Origin: Candidatus Manganitrophus morganii
GTDB lineage: Bacteria; Nitrospirota; Nitrospiria; SBBL01; Manganitrophaceae
Direction: 5' to 3'
Length of the DNA stretch: 64,000 nucleotides
Assembly (NCBI GenBank): GCA_021651055.1
Contig: JAJHOH010000001.1
Coordinates: 2,914,001-2,978,000 of the forward strand
Shown: positions 20,135 to 28,961 of the stretch, one piece after another
How positions within the stretch are numbered: the stretch's first letter is position 1
How the letters are laid out: every line of letters starts with the position of its first letter
Notes under the pieces: model-generated
The model's input: only the letters and a program-made list of their open reading frames with translations
The model's database searches: none
Told to the model about the DNA's origin: nothing
Position numbers and translations under genes: made by a program

Positions 20135-20497
20135 TCATCGCCCCGCGTGATCGAAGAACAGTCCTAATACGCGGATGCGGGCGGGATGGCGCTCATCGGG
20201 GAGGATCTGGAATGGTTGATCTCCGAAAAAGGGGACGGCCATCGCCTGGACCACCTCGAGGGCCGGCTGTCCTTCTTTTCCGGTAATATGAAGCTGATAC
20301 TGGCCGGACGCATCCTCCCGATCGACTGCGAGAAAAAAAGCGATATCGACCCCGCAGACGACGGCGCGATGGCAATCGGCCGGACGCGCGCCGTCCCAAC
20401 AGGGGGTGCTCTCGGCCGTTTTTTTCAACGATGCGATTTTCTGGTGATCTTCCGGGGTGAAGTGAAGTGTCCCCTTTCGTGCAGACGAATTCTTCAA
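20135..20497 (-). CDS. Hypothetical protein
   Basis: No family is recognised. The most likely product is about 120 aa. The reading frame extends upstream to an ATG at 20578, but that extension is encoded by a repeat (20511-20577). A GGAGG just ahead of a TTG at 20497 (product starting MKNSSARKGTLHFTPEDHQ) suggests this is the real start, with spacing of about 4 nt. The body has two Cys (TPCWDG, AVVCGVD), acidic stretches and EGQPALEVVQAMAVPFFG, and no membrane segment or signal peptide. It is convergent with the response regulator. It reads like a true small enzyme-like protein, but coding status is only moderately sure. Confidence 0.5.
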   Translation of the reverse strand: MKNSSARKGTLHFTPEDHQKIASLKKTAESTPCWDGARPADCHRAVVCGVDIAFFLAVDREDASGQYQLHITGKEGQPALEVVQAMAVPFFGDQPFQILPDERHPARIRVLGLFFDHAGR

Positions 20498-20510
20498 AAG
20501 TCCTCCAAAA

Positions 20511-20577
20511 GCGAGTGTCGAGTGACGGGTGACGAAGGTCGGGAGCGATCTCTCGCTGACACCCGACCCTCGACCCA
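20511..20577. repeat. Inverted repeat (GTCGAGTG/GGTCGGG type)
   Basis: A GC-rich stretch contains GTGTCGAGTGACGGGTGACG and then GGTCGGGAGCGA pairing imperfectly with TCGCTGACACCCGACC. It fills the gap between two minus-strand genes and runs into the possible 5' extension of the 20135-20497 gene. It looks like a dispersed palindromic repeat. Confidence 0.45.
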
Positions 20578-20586
20578 CCTTTAGAC

Positions 20587-20970
20587 TTACATTCCCAAAT
20601 GTTTCTTCAGGTTTTCGTTTTCGGCGATCTTCGGGTTGCTTCCCCCGAACTCCTTTGCTTTCTTGAACGACTCCGTCGCTCCGGCGTGATCTCCTTTTCC
20701 ATCCAGCGCGATGGCCAGGTTGAAATGGGCTTCGGCGAAATCGGGTTGCATCCCGAGTGCCTCTTGAAAGAGCGGGGCGGCCACGTCGTAGTGGCCCTGA
20801 ACAAGATGGTCAACTCCCTCGTTGTTCTTGGCCGCCGCATCTTTGTTGCTGATGCTGGCCGGTGAGGTGATGGCGGGGATCTGCGCGCTCGAACCGCCTC
20901 CCCCTCCCGAACCGTAACAACCGGCGAGCGCCAATAGTACAAATACGATTGAAAGGGATTTCATCTTCAT
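20587..20970 (-). CDS. TPR-repeat lipoprotein
   Basis: The 127-aa precursor has a signal peptide with lipobox LALAGC (Cys near residue 18), followed by a Gly/Ser linker and about two tetratricopeptide motifs (NNEGVDHLVQGHYDVAAPLFQ; AEAHFNLAIALDGKGDHAGA). It would be a lipid-anchored periplasmic protein-interaction module. The start is well supported by AGGAGG about 6 nt upstream on the minus strand. It has its own promoter (see 21016-21044), so it is probably transcribed separately from the DUF309 gene. The function is otherwise unknown. Confidence 0.85.
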   Translation of the reverse strand: MKMKSLSIVFVLLALAGCYGSGGGGGSSAQIPAITSPASISNKDAAAKNNEGVDHLVQGHYDVAAPLFQEALGMQPDFAEAHFNLAIALDGKGDHAGATESFKKAKEFGGSNPKIAENENLKKHLGM

Positions 20971-21015
20971 GTTGCACCTCCTGGGTTAATGGATGGGGGT
21001 GAGACGACTTCGAAT

Positions 21016-21044
21016 ACTATAGGTCAATCTGGTGCCGAATTCAA
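21016..21044 (-). promoter_or_regulatory. Probable sigma70 promoter for TPR lipoprotein
   Basis: Read on the minus strand, TTGAAT (21044-21039) is followed 17 nt later by TATAGT (21021-21016), a good match to -35/-10 spacing. It overlaps the last codons of the DUF309 gene and lies about 45 nt ahead of the lipoprotein ATG. Confidence 0.5.
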
Positions 21045-21617
21045 GTGAGGCTCCCGAGAAGAATGCGGGTCCGCCAATTGGATCGTAGGGGTGCCTGGCC
21101 CCAACAGTGGGAGCTTCCCCTGTTCCATCGGGCGGAGGTAATCGTCCATCTCACTCTGAAGCCGAGCCACATCGATCCCCATCCAGCGTTGATCCCGAAA
21201 GGGGTTGAGTTGCTCCGATGCGGCGCGCCAGAGTTTTTGGGAAGAGGAAGCCTCCCGCATGTGAAGTTTAAGGAGCGAGGCGGCGAGATTGATCAATCCC
21301 TGAATCAATCGGGCCGGATCGGTCCGGGGAGGATGGCTTTTCCAGAGCGTTTCCCAGACTTCGTGTGCTTCCCAAAAGTAGAACCGGTTAAAGAGATCGA
21401 CGCCGCGCAGGTAGGCCTCGATCTTCTTCCACTGGTCCGGTGTCCAGAAAGGATGAACCTGGGTGCGGACGGCGCGACGGCTGTGCCCGCTCGGGTCGCG
21501 GATTGGGTGGGGGAGGAGGCCTGGGACGAATCGGTACGCCGGGAGCGCCCGTTCCTTGGCATACCAGGGAAAGGTCTCCATGCGAGGGGGATCGGGAATG
21601 GGAGAGAGTACCGGCAT
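21024..21617 (-). CDS. DUF309 domain protein
   Basis: The 197-aa protein has the DUF309 signature around FNRFYFWEAHEVWETLWK, with the conserved H-E-x-W-E and LIQGLINLAASLLKLH helix, roughly residues 65-140. This small all-helical domain occurs in many bacteria and its function is unknown. The N-terminal 60 residues (Pro/Arg-rich) are outside the domain and the exact start is uncertain. It follows the PilZ gene by 18 nt and likely shares its transcript with folP and ftsH upstream. Confidence 0.82.
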   Translation of the reverse strand: MPVLSPIPDPPRMETFPWYAKERALPAYRFVPGLLPHPIRDPSGHSRRAVRTQVHPFWTPDQWKKIEAYLRGVDLFNRFYFWEAHEVWETLWKSHPPRTDPARLIQGLINLAASLLKLHMREASSSQKLWRAASEQLNPFRDQRWMGIDVARLQSEMDDYLRPMEQGKLPLLGPGTPTIQLADPHSSREPHLNSAPD

Positions 21618-21635
21618 GTCTGTCGGGTCGATCCG

Positions 21636-22019
21636 TTAGCTCTGGATTTTCTCTTTCATCCAGTGAGAGAGGTGGACATACCGCTTCAGCGTCAGGCCGT
21701 CCTGGTCCGAAATTTGGGTGATCAGCAGGCCGTGGCGGTAACAGCCGTCCTGGCTCGTTTGGCTGTCGACCCGGACGACTTTGGCCTCCAGGGGAATCGT
21801 CTGCCAGTTCGAGAAGGGAAAGAGGGTCTTGGGAAGATAGAGCTTCACCTGAAGCGGCGTTCCCATCGAAAGGGCCTCTTCAAGAAGGAGCATGAAGCCG
21901 GCCTCGCCGATGCCCATTGCGCGGGCCCGCTGGAAGTGCTGATTGGATAAGGCATACTCCACCGGGAAAGTGACCCCTTCCAGACGGGACGATTTTCTTT
22001 TGTCGGGACTGTTTTCCAT
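21636..22019 (-). CDS. PilZ-domain protein (putative c-di-GMP binder)
   Basis: The 127-aa single-domain protein has the PilZ start RKSSRLEGVTFPVEYAL, where RxxxR is the c-di-GMP binding arm, and GIGEAGFML in the position of the second motif (D/NxSxxG), which is degenerate here. Strands such as PLEAKVVRVD and GCYRHGLLI fit the beta-barrel. It would act in the cytoplasm as a second-messenger effector or adaptor. The start codon overlaps the folP stop by 1 nt. Weakness of the second motif leaves nucleotide binding uncertain. Confidence 0.75.
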   Translation of the reverse strand: MENSPDKRKSSRLEGVTFPVEYALSNQHFQRARAMGIGEAGFMLLLEEALSMGTPLQVKLYLPKTLFPFSNWQTIPLEAKVVRVDSQTSQDGCYRHGLLITQISDQDGLTLKRYVHLSHWMKEKIQS

Positions 22020-22987
22020 TATCGATTCCCTTTCTCCCTGCGGATCGCCTCCGCAACACGGACAACCCGTGCGAGGGGTTTGATATCATGGACCCGGATA
22101 ATCCGCGCTCCTTGGAAGACGGCGATCGCGGCGGCGGCGGCGGTTCCTTCCAGCCGTTCCGAGGGAGGAAGGTCGAGAATCCGTCCGATGAACGATTTAC
22201 GCGAGGGACCGACCAGCAAGGGGGCCCCGAGATCGGCGAAATCACCGAGGCGATGGAGAATTTTCAGATTGTGATTGGCGGTCTTCCCGAATCCGATGCC
22301 GGGATCGACGGCGATCCGGTTTCTTGGAATCCGGTGAGCGACGGCCGCGTCGATCCGCTCGTTTAAGAACCGGCGGATCTCTCCGATCAGATCGAGATAG
22401 CGGGGACGGCGCTGCATTGTATCTGGTGTTCCGTTTGTATGCATGATGACGAGACCGGTTTTTCCCCTTGCGGCCACGGACAACATATGGGGGTCGCGCA
22501 TGAAACCGCTGACATCGTTGATAATCGAAGCCCCCGCCTCGATTGCCCGCCGCGCCACCTCCGACTTGGTCGTATCGACTGAGATCGGGATCGCAAGTTG
22601 TTTTGCCAGCCGCTCTACGACCGGAACCACACGGCGGGCCTCTTCTTCGACTGAAACCGGGGTTGCGCCGGGCCGGGTCGATTCCCCTCCGATGTCGATC
22701 AGGTCGGCTCCTTCCCCTTCCATCCGAAGCGCTTGTTCGACCGCTTGATCCGAATTAAAAAACTGTCCGCCGTCCGAAAAGGAATCTGGGGTGATATTCA
22801 AAACGGCCATGATCAACGGCCGCCGGGCGTAATTCAGCCGATACGAGCCGCAGCGCCAGATACCCGCCTGTTTTTTGGATCGGGACGGGCGGCGATGATT
22901 GAGAACAGACCCTTTTTGCGGGGAAGAAACGAAGAACCCGTCTCTCCCCTTCGTTTTAGGAGATGAGACGGGTTCTTCGTTCGACAT
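22019..22987 (-). CDS. folP: Dihydropteroate synthase
   Basis: FolP condenses p-aminobenzoate with dihydropterin pyrophosphate in folate synthesis. The 322-aa product has LIMAVLNITPDSFSDGG, IDIGGESTRPGA, PISVDTTKSEVAR, IINDVSG, VDPGIGFGK and GPSRKSFIGRI, all intact. About 45 residues precede the usual family start. They are read from a strong 17-bp inverted repeat (22928-22981) just after the ATG, with no good ribosome site, so translation probably depends on coupling to ftsH, whose stop is 10 nt upstream. No clear alternative start codon lies between the hairpin and the conserved domain. Confidence 0.93.
   Translation of the reverse strand: MSNEEPVSSPKTKGRDGFFVSSPQKGSVLNHRRPSRSKKQAGIWRCGSYRLNYARRPLIMAVLNITPDSFSDGGQFFNSDQAVEQALRMEGEGADLIDIGGESTRPGATPVSVEEEARRVVPVVERLAKQLAIPISVDTTKSEVARRAIEAGASIINDVSGFMRDPHMLSVAARGKTGLVIMHTNGTPDTMQRRPRYLDLIGEIRRFLNERIDAAVAHRIPRNRIAVDPGIGFGKTANHNLKILHRLGDFADLGAPLLVGPSRKSFIGRILDLPPSERLEGTAAAAAIAVFQGARIIRVHDIKPLARVVRVAEAIRREKGNR
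22928..22981. repeat. Perfect 17-bp inverted repeat at the ftsH/folP junction
   Basis: The arms 22928-22944 (AACGAAGAACCCGTCTC) and 22965-22981 are exact complements with a 20-nt loop. On the minus strand the hairpin begins 7 nt after the A of the folP ATG. It could be an attenuating or mRNA-processing structure for ftsH/folP. No U-tract follows directly, so a simple terminator is unlikely. Confidence 0.7.
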
Positions 22988-22997
22988 GTTTTAACCG

Positions 22998-24806
22998 TTA
23001 GGCTGGAGAGGGAGAAATCGACGACTGAAGGATCCGATCGATTTCCGGTGCATCCAACGACTCTTTCTCCAGGAGGGCCTCGGCCAACGCTTTGAGCGCC
23101 TTCATATTGTTCGTGATCAAGGTTTTGGCCCGTTCGTAGTTTTCCGTGACCAAGCGTCTGACTTCGTTATCGATCTCAATCGCGGTATACTCCGAATAGT
23201 CGCGATGTTGGTTGATCTCGCGTCCCAAGAAGATCTCCTGCTCTTTCTTCCCGAAGGTCAGCGGACCCATCTTCTCGCTCATGCCCCACTCGCAGACCAT
23301 CTTCCGGGCCAGGTCGGTCGCCTTCTCGATGTCATTTCCAGCGCCGGTAGTGCAATTGTTGAGCACCAGCTCCTCTGCGACCCGTCCGCCCATCATGATG
23401 GCGATGGTGTTGTAGAGATATTCTTTATGATAGTTGTGCCGATCGTCGGTCGGCAGCTGCATGGTGACCCCCAAGGCCCGACCGCGCGGGATGATGGTGA
23501 CCTTATGGATCGGGTCAGTCCCCGGCAACAGCTTGGCGATCAAGGTATGACCCGCCTCATGCACCGCCGTGATCCGTTTCTCCTCTTCGGAGATGACCAT
23601 GCTTCGACGCTCGACTCCCATTAATACCTTATCTTTGGCCGCTTCGAAATCGTTCATCTCGACCGTCTTTTTCCCTCTCCGGGCAGCCAAGAGCGCCGCC
23701 TCGTTGACGAGATTCTCAAGATCTGCTCCGGCAAATCCGGGCGTTCCCCGGGCGATGATTTCCAGCCCCACATCGGGAGAGATGGGGATTTTCTTCGTGT
23801 GGACTTTCAGAATTTCAACCCGTCCCTTAAGGTCGGGTCGTCCGACGACGATCTGACGGTCAAACCGTCCGGGACGGAGAAGCGCCGGATCGAGCACGTC
23901 GGGCCGGTTGGTGGCGGCAATTAAGATGACCCCTTCCGTGGTTTCGAAACCGTCCATCTCGACCAGAAGTTGGTTGAGGGTCTGCTCCCGCTCGTCATGA
24001 CCGCCGCCCAATCCGGCGCCGCGATGACGTCCGACGGCGTCAATCTCATCAATAAAGATGATACAGGGGGCGTGTTTCTTTCCCTGTTCGAAGAGATCGC
24101 GGACCCGCGAGGCGCCGACACCGACGAACATTTCAACGAAATCGGAGCCGGAGATCGAGAAGAAGGGAACCCCTGCCTCGCCGGCGATCGCCTTGGCAAG
24201 CAGGGTTTTTCCCGTTCCGGGAGGTCCCACGACCAGGACCCCTTTCGGAATGCGGCCGCCGAGCTTCTGGAATTTGGGAGGGTCTTTCAGGAATTCAATG
24301 ATCTCTTCCACCTCTCCTTTCGCCTCATCGATCCCGGCGACATCGGAGAAGGTGATCTTTTTTCGGTCTTCAGAAAGAAGGCGCGCGCGGCTCTTTCCAA
24401 AGGAGAGGGCTTTGTTCCCGCCGACCTGCATCTGGCGCATGAAGAAGATCCAGAGACCGACAAAGAGGATAAACGGACCCCATGTCATCAAGAAGGTCAT
24501 GTACCAAGGGGGCTCTTCGGGAGGCTTGGCGGTGATCCGGACGTTTTTCTCCCGGAGATTTTTAACAAGATCGGGATAGGCGGCGGAGTAGGTTTTAAAT
24601 TTGGTTCCGTCCTTCAGGATTCCCGAAATGTAGTTGTCCTTGATCGTCACCTCGGAGACTTCGCCCTTTTCCGTCTTCGCCATGAAATCGGAGAAAATGA
24701 TTTCATCCTCAATCGGCCGTGAAGAGGTATTGAAGAGGTTGTAGAGCAGGATCATAAAGAGGGCCACCACGATCCAGGGGGCTAAGTTCTTGAAACGAGG
24801 GTTCAT
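22998..24806 (-). CDS. ftsH: ATP-dependent zinc metalloprotease FtsH
   Basis: FtsH is the membrane-anchored hexameric AAA+ protease that degrades unneeded or damaged proteins. The 602-aa product has two membrane segments (about residues 8-25 and 105-125), Walker A GPPGTGKT near residue 195, Walker [12 protein letters not shown], the arginine-finger region [17 protein letters not shown], and the zinc site HEAGH near residue 417. Length is normal. AGGAGG lies just upstream of the ATG, and a promoter is visible at 24843-24871. It is first in a unit with folP, pilZ and DUF309. Confidence 0.98.
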   Translation of the reverse strand: MNPRFKNLAPWIVVALFMILLYNLFNTSSRPIEDEIIFSDFMAKTEKGEVSEVTIKDNYISGILKDGTKFKTYSAAYPDLVKNLREKNVRITAKPPEEPPWYMTFLMTWGPFILFVGLWIFFMRQMQVGGNKALSFGKSRARLLSEDRKKITFSDVAGIDEAKGEVEEIIEFLKDPPKFQKLGGRIPKGVLVVGPPGTGKTLLAKAIAGEAGVPFFSISGSDFVEMFVGVGASRVRDLFEQGKKHAPCIIFIDEIDAVGRHRGAGLGGGHDEREQTLNQLLVEMDGFETTEGVILIAATNRPDVLDPALLRPGRFDRQIVVGRPDLKGRVEILKVHTKKIPISPDVGLEIIARGTPGFAGADLENLVNEAALLAARRGKKTVEMNDFEAAKDKVLMGVERRSMVISEEEKRITAVHEAGHTLIAKLLPGTDPIHKVTIIPRGRALGVTMQLPTDDRHNYHKEYLYNTIAIMMGGRVAEELVLNNCTTGAGNDIEKATDLARKMVCEWGMSEKMGPLTFGKKEQEIFLGREINQHRDYSEYTAIEIDNEVRRLVTENYERAKTLITNNMKALKALAEALLEKESLDAPEIDRILQSSISPSPA

Positions 24807-24842
24807 TTAATCCTCCTAAAAATCAAAAAAATATTGCTCCAC

Positions 24843-24871
24843 ATTCTAACACAGTTTTTTGGCGGTGACAA
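24843..24871 (-). promoter_or_regulatory. Probable sigma70 promoter for ftsH
   Basis: On the minus strand TTGTCA (24871-24866) and TAGAAT (24848-24843) are 17 nt apart and lie about 40 nt before the ftsH start, next to an A/T-rich stretch. Confidence 0.55.
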
Positions 24872-24966
24872 TCAATTCTGCAAAGGTGGAATTGTCGAGA
24901 AAGCGCCTCCATACAATTCACAATTCGTGGAGCAAAGAGATCGTTTCAGCCGACTGGGCCGATCTT

Positions 24967-25509
24967 TCATGCATCTTCTTGGACATTTTCCAAGACGGCA
25001 ATATAGGGGAGGTTCCTGTACTTGTTCTCATAATCGAGCCCATATCCGACGACATATTTGTTGGGGATGGTAAAGCCGACATAATCGATGGTGACTTCCG
25101 TTTTCCGGCGTTGCGGCTTATCGAGCAGGGTACAGAATCGGAGCGAGTTCGGCTTTCGGGCCATGAGTTTTTTCTTAAGAAAGGTCAGCGTCAGTCCGGA
25201 ATCGACGATATCTTCGACTACAAGGACATCTTTTCCCTTTAGATTTTGTGTGGTATCCGAAATAACCTTGACCGCCCCGCTGCTTTTTTTCTTTTCACCA
25301 TAACTTGAAACGACCAGGAAATCAACATGGAGCGGAAGGGGGACGGCCCGCGCCAAGTCGGAAAAAAAGACGAAGGCCCCCTTTAGAACACCGATCATCA
25401 GAAGGTCTTTTTCCTGATAATCTTGGGCAATGCGCAAGCCGAGTTCCTGGATCCGCTTTCGCATCTCCTCTTGGGTGATCATCGGCTTTCCAAAAATCCG
25501 TCCTTCCAT
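24967..25509 (-). CDS. hpt: Hypoxanthine phosphoribosyltransferase
   Basis: The 180-aa purine-salvage enzyme converts hypoxanthine (and usually guanine) with PRPP to the nucleotide. The PRPP loop VLVVEDIVDSGLTL is intact, as are LKGAFVFFSDLAR and the C-terminal VGFTIPNKYVVGYGLDY. Size is typical. It is the last gene of the heme/ribF/tilS operon; its start overlaps the tilS stop by 1 nt. The tilS-hpt-ftsH order is widely conserved in bacteria, which supports all three calls; here ftsH has its own promoter. Confidence 0.97.
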   Translation of the reverse strand: MEGRIFGKPMITQEEMRKRIQELGLRIAQDYQEKDLLMIGVLKGAFVFFSDLARAVPLPLHVDFLVVSSYGEKKKSSGAVKVISDTTQNLKGKDVLVVEDIVDSGLTLTFLKKKLMARKPNSLRFCTLLDKPQRRKTEVTIDYVGFTIPNKYVVGYGLDYENKYRNLPYIAVLENVQEDA

Positions 25510-26993
25510 CAGGGGCCCTCAGGGAGTGGCTTCACGCCCGGCAGAGAAGCGGGTCGATCCAGCGCGTGCGCCTCCACGATCAATACCTCTTTTGATTTTT
25601 CCGTCGCCCGAAACCGGTCGTCGATCCGCAAGCCGACGACCCACAAGATTCCCTCCGGACAGGTCAGGAGGGGAATTGAGGCCCTTTGTGATTTTGGAAC
25701 CTTTGCATCAACAAACAGATCTTGAAGTTTCTTATGTTTGCCCCCCATACCGGTCGGAACGAAGTAATCTCCCGCCCGCCAGCGGCGAAGGGTCAAAGGA
25801 TTGGAAATTCTATCAAAATCGAAAGAAGCGGCGCAAGTGGAAAAAGCGGGCCGGTTTTCTCGGTTCCGATGGAGCGAAACGCTCAGGCGCAAGCCCCACT
25901 CCGGAAGGTCGATCGGGTCAGGGGAAGGAAAGAGAATCGTCTCCAGTCGCGCGGATTGAAAAGACCCCGCCCGTTCCTCTTTCAAAGGGTTTTTTCGGAG
26001 AACGAGTTCTGTATATCCCTTCTCGACCCAAAGATGATGAGGAAGCGGATAGCGCTTCCCGGTCCGGCCGGCGAGGGCTTTCAACAAAACGGTTTCGATA
26101 TGATGAAAACCGATTCCCTTCAGACCGGGATGGAGTTGGTCGAGCCCCCACCGGACGATTCGGCGTTGAAGGGCGGGGTGAAGCGACCGGAGGCGTTCGA
26201 GATCGAAAGAGACCGACGTCTTCTTTTTTTCGACGCCGAGGTGCGGGATCATCTCCTCTGTGTAGCGGGTCAAGAAATCATTCTCTTCCTGCAGCAGTTC
26301 CGATTCCCTATAGAACGCCTCCTTCACTTTCGGATTGTATTCCTCGAGAAGGGGAAGAAGCCGATGGCGGACGCGGTTCCGGAGATAGATTTCCTGCTCA
26401 TTGGAGGGATCTTCGATGAACGGGATCTGCTCCCGCGATAACTCATCGACGATCTGCTTCCGCGAAATGGACAGCAAAGGGCGAATGATCATGCCGTCGC
26501 GCATCCGGGGGATCGCGCCGAGCCCTTGCGGTCCGGCCCCCCGAAGCAAGCGCATCAGAAAAGTCTCGGCCTGATCGTCGGCCGTATGGCCCAAGGCGAT
26601 CCATCGGGCGCCGGTGGCTCCCGCGACCTCTTTTAGAAAGGCATAGCGGACTTCACGGGCCCCTTCCTGTTTTGAGAGATGCCGCTCTTTGCAAATGCGC
26701 GGGACCGGGAGGGAAGAAAGGGTGGCCGGAACTCCCCATTGGTCGCAGAGCCGCTGGACGAAAGCAGCCTCTTGCGCCGCCTCCGGTCGAAAACCATGAT
26801 TTAAGTGGGCCACATGTAGAGTGAACTGATGGCGGGAGGAAAGTTGCCGGAGAAGATGAAGCAGGCAGACCGAATCGGCCCCGCCGGAAACGCCCACAAC
26901 GATCTTGTCTCCAGGTTGGCGGGGAAATTGCCGGAAGTGCTGGGTAAAGATTTTAAGAATCGATCGATTCCTGCGGGCTGAGAGCATCTCCAC
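25509..26993 (-). CDS. tilS: tRNA(Ile)-lysidine synthase
   Basis: TilS modifies C34 of the AUA-reading tRNA-Ile to lysidine, using ATP and lysine. The 494-aa protein has the PP-loop GVSGGADSVCLLHLL near residue 38, LNHGFRPEA, and GHTADDQAETFLMRLLRGAGPQGL. A C-terminal TilS domain (RRWRAGDYFVPTGMGGKHKKLQDLFVDAKVP) makes it a long-form enzyme. The start is GTG at 26993, two codons before an ATG that could also serve. Spacing to ribF upstream is 1 nt. Confidence 0.96.
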   Translation of the reverse strand: MEMLSARRNRSILKIFTQHFRQFPRQPGDKIVVGVSGGADSVCLLHLLRQLSSRHQFTLHVAHLNHGFRPEAAQEAAFVQRLCDQWGVPATLSSLPVPRICKERHLSKQEGAREVRYAFLKEVAGATGARWIALGHTADDQAETFLMRLLRGAGPQGLGAIPRMRDGMIIRPLLSISRKQIVDELSREQIPFIEDPSNEQEIYLRNRVRHRLLPLLEEYNPKVKEAFYRESELLQEENDFLTRYTEEMIPHLGVEKKKTSVSFDLERLRSLHPALQRRIVRWGLDQLHPGLKGIGFHHIETVLLKALAGRTGKRYPLPHHLWVEKGYTELVLRKNPLKEERAGSFQSARLETILFPSPDPIDLPEWGLRLSVSLHRNRENRPAFSTCAASFDFDRISNPLTLRRWRAGDYFVPTGMGGKHKKLQDLFVDAKVPKSQRASIPLLTCPEGILWVVGLRIDDRFRATEKSKEVLIVEAHALDRPASLPGVKPLPEGP

Positions 26994-26994
26994 G

Positions 26995-27948
26995 TTACGC
27001 GGGTGTGGCCCCCTTCTCTTTCAGGACCGCCCGTGCCTGTTCGCTGTCCTTGTTCATCTGCTGGGTCAGCGCCTCGGTCGACTCGAATTTTTGGTCACCC
27101 CGAATCCAGTCGACGAAGGTGACGAGCAGACGCTTGCCGTAGATATCTTCATTGAAGTCGAAGATATGGACCTCCATCCGGTTTTCATGTTCTCCAAAGG
27201 TCGGCCGCGATCCGATGTAGACAATGCCATCGAGGGTGACATACCCTTCCGCCTTGAGGGTGGCCACCCGGACGGCGTAGACCCCCTCCTTCGGCACCAG
27301 TTCATTGGGGAGCCGGAAGTTGGCGGTTGGGAAGCCGAGTTTCTTTCCCATTCCATCCCCCTGGAGGACTTTCCCTTCCATCGTATAATACCGCCCCATC
27401 ATTCGCGCGGCCAGGTAGACGTTTCCCTCTTTCATCAGCTCACGGATTTTAGTGGAGCTGACGGGGATGCCGTCGACGGTCACCGGATCTTTCACCACCA
27501 CTTCGAATCCGAGCTCTTTACCGAATCGGATCAGATCCTCCACCTTTCCTGCGCGATCTTTCCCGAATTGAAAGTTGCGGCCGACCACTACCTCTTTCGC
27601 GCCGATTTTGTTGTGCAGATAGGTCTTGGCGAAATCATAGGGGCTCAACTGGGCGAAGTTTTTGTTGAATTCGGCGCTGAAGGCGACATCGATCCCGGTC
27701 GCCTCGATCTGCCGCATCTTCACCTGAAAGGTGCTCAACAGTCGAAGGTCCCGCTCCGGATGCAACACCTTCACGGGATGCGGCTCAAAAGTCAGGATGA
27801 CCGAGGTTCCCTCTTTTTCCTGGGCCCGCTGGATCGCCTCCGCCAAAATCGCCTGGTGTCCCAAATGAAGTCCGTCGAAGTTGCCGATGGCAACCACCGG
27901 ATAGGCCTCGATCGGTTTAATGTTGGCCGAGCCGATAAACATTCTCAT
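26995..27948 (-). CDS. ribF: Bifunctional riboflavin kinase/FAD synthetase
   Basis: RibF phosphorylates riboflavin to FMN and adenylates FMN to FAD. The 317-aa protein has the nucleotidyltransferase motif [15 protein letters not shown], the SSTKIRELM stretch and the flavokinase domain [15 protein letters not shown]...[11 protein letters not shown]. Length is normal. Its ATG overlaps the hemB stop by 4 nt, so flavin and heme cofactor synthesis are co-expressed here. Confidence 0.97.
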   Translation of the reverse strand: MRMFIGSANIKPIEAYPVVAIGNFDGLHLGHQAILAEAIQRAQEKEGTSVILTFEPHPVKVLHPERDLRLLSTFQVKMRQIEATGIDVAFSAEFNKNFAQLSPYDFAKTYLHNKIGAKEVVVGRNFQFGKDRAGKVEDLIRFGKELGFEVVVKDPVTVDGIPVSSTKIRELMKEGNVYLAARMMGRYYTMEGKVLQGDGMGKKLGFPTANFRLPNELVPKEGVYAVRVATLKAEGYVTLDGIVYIGSRPTFGEHENRMEVHIFDFNEDIYGKRLLVTFVDWIRGDQKFESTEALTQQMNKDSEQARAVLKEKGATPA

Positions 27949-28925
27949 CTCTTTTCCCCCGAAATGTGCGCCATTTCTTTTGCAAAATAAGTTAAAATCA
28001 TATCCGCGCCGGCCCGCCGGATCGAGAGGAGCGATTCAATCATGGCGCGCGTCTCGTCGATCCATCCCTTCTGGGCCGCCGCCTTGATCATCGAGAACTC
28101 TCCGCTGACTTGATAGGCCGCCACCGGAACATTGAAAGTATCCTTCACTTCCCGAATAATATCAAGGTAAGGAAGGGCCGGCTTTACCATCACGATATCG
28201 GCCCCTTCTTCGATATCGAGCGCCACCTCCCGGATCGCCTCGCGCCGATTGGCCGCATCCATCTGATAGCTCTTCCGATCTCCGAACTGGGGGGCCGACT
28301 GGGCCGCATCCCGAAAAGGGGCGTAGAAGCAGGAGGCATATTTGGCGGCGTAAGAAAGGATCGGGATCTCGGTCTGCCCGTTTTCATCCAACGTCTTCCG
28401 AAGAATCCGGACCCGTCCATCCATCATGTCTGACGGGGCGATCATGTCGGCTCCGGCCTCCGCGTGTGCCAGCGCCATCTTGGAGAGGATCTCCAGCGTC
28501 TCGTCGTTGAGGATTTTCCCCTCCTTGACCACGCCGCAATGTCCGTGGGAGGTGTATTCATCGATGCAGACATCGGTGATGACGAGGAGATCGGGCGTTT
28601 TCTCCTTGATCGCCCGGATCGCCTGCGGGACCACGCCGCGCGGGTCGCAGGCGGCCGATCCGTAGTCGTCTTTCGTCTTCGGGATGCCGAAGAGAATCAC
28701 CGCCGGAATGCCCAGCCGGGCCGCCTCCGTCGTTTCCTTAAGAAGCTCGGGGATCGACAGGCGATACTGCCCCGGCATCGACGCGATCTCGCTCTTCCCC
28801 TTCTTTTCCTGGGTGACAAAAAGAGGGTAAATCAGGTGGCCGGCCGAAAGCTCGGTCTCGCGGACCATTCGGCGCAATGCTTCACTTGCCCGAAGCCGCC
28901 TCGGCCGGTGCGTTGGAAATCCCAT
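27945..28925 (-). CDS. hemB: Porphobilinogen synthase (delta-aminolevulinate dehydratase)
   Basis: HemB joins two 5-aminolevulinate molecules into porphobilinogen. The 326-aa product contains [17 protein letters not shown] and [13 protein letters not shown] with the Schiff-base lysine. The metal loop reads [14 protein letters not shown]: Cys, Asp, Cys at the three positions that are all Cys in zinc enzymes and mostly Asp/Ala in magnesium enzymes, so the metal preference is unclear. It is within the hem operon, 36 nt after cobA-hemD, and overlaps ribF by ATGA. Confidence 0.97.
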   Translation of the reverse strand: MGFPTHRPRRLRASEALRRMVRETELSAGHLIYPLFVTQEKKGKSEIASMPGQYRLSIPELLKETTEAARLGIPAVILFGIPKTKDDYGSAACDPRGVVPQAIRAIKEKTPDLLVITDVCIDEYTSHGHCGVVKEGKILNDETLEILSKMALAHAEAGADMIAPSDMMDGRVRILRKTLDENGQTEIPILSYAAKYASCFYAPFRDAAQSAPQFGDRKSYQMDAANRREAIREVALDIEEGADIVMVKPALPYLDIIREVKDTFNVPVAAYQVSGEFSMIKAAAQKGWIDETRAMIESLLSIRRAGADMILTYFAKEMAHISGEKR

Positions 28926-28961
28926 AAGAACTCCTAAAGGCTTGTCATTTTCTGTTCCAAT

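Noticed and set aside
25430-26419. 329-aa plus-strand reading frame over tilS
   Set aside because: The opposite strand encodes complete TilS; the plus frame is Arg/Ser/Pro-rich and unconserved in style.
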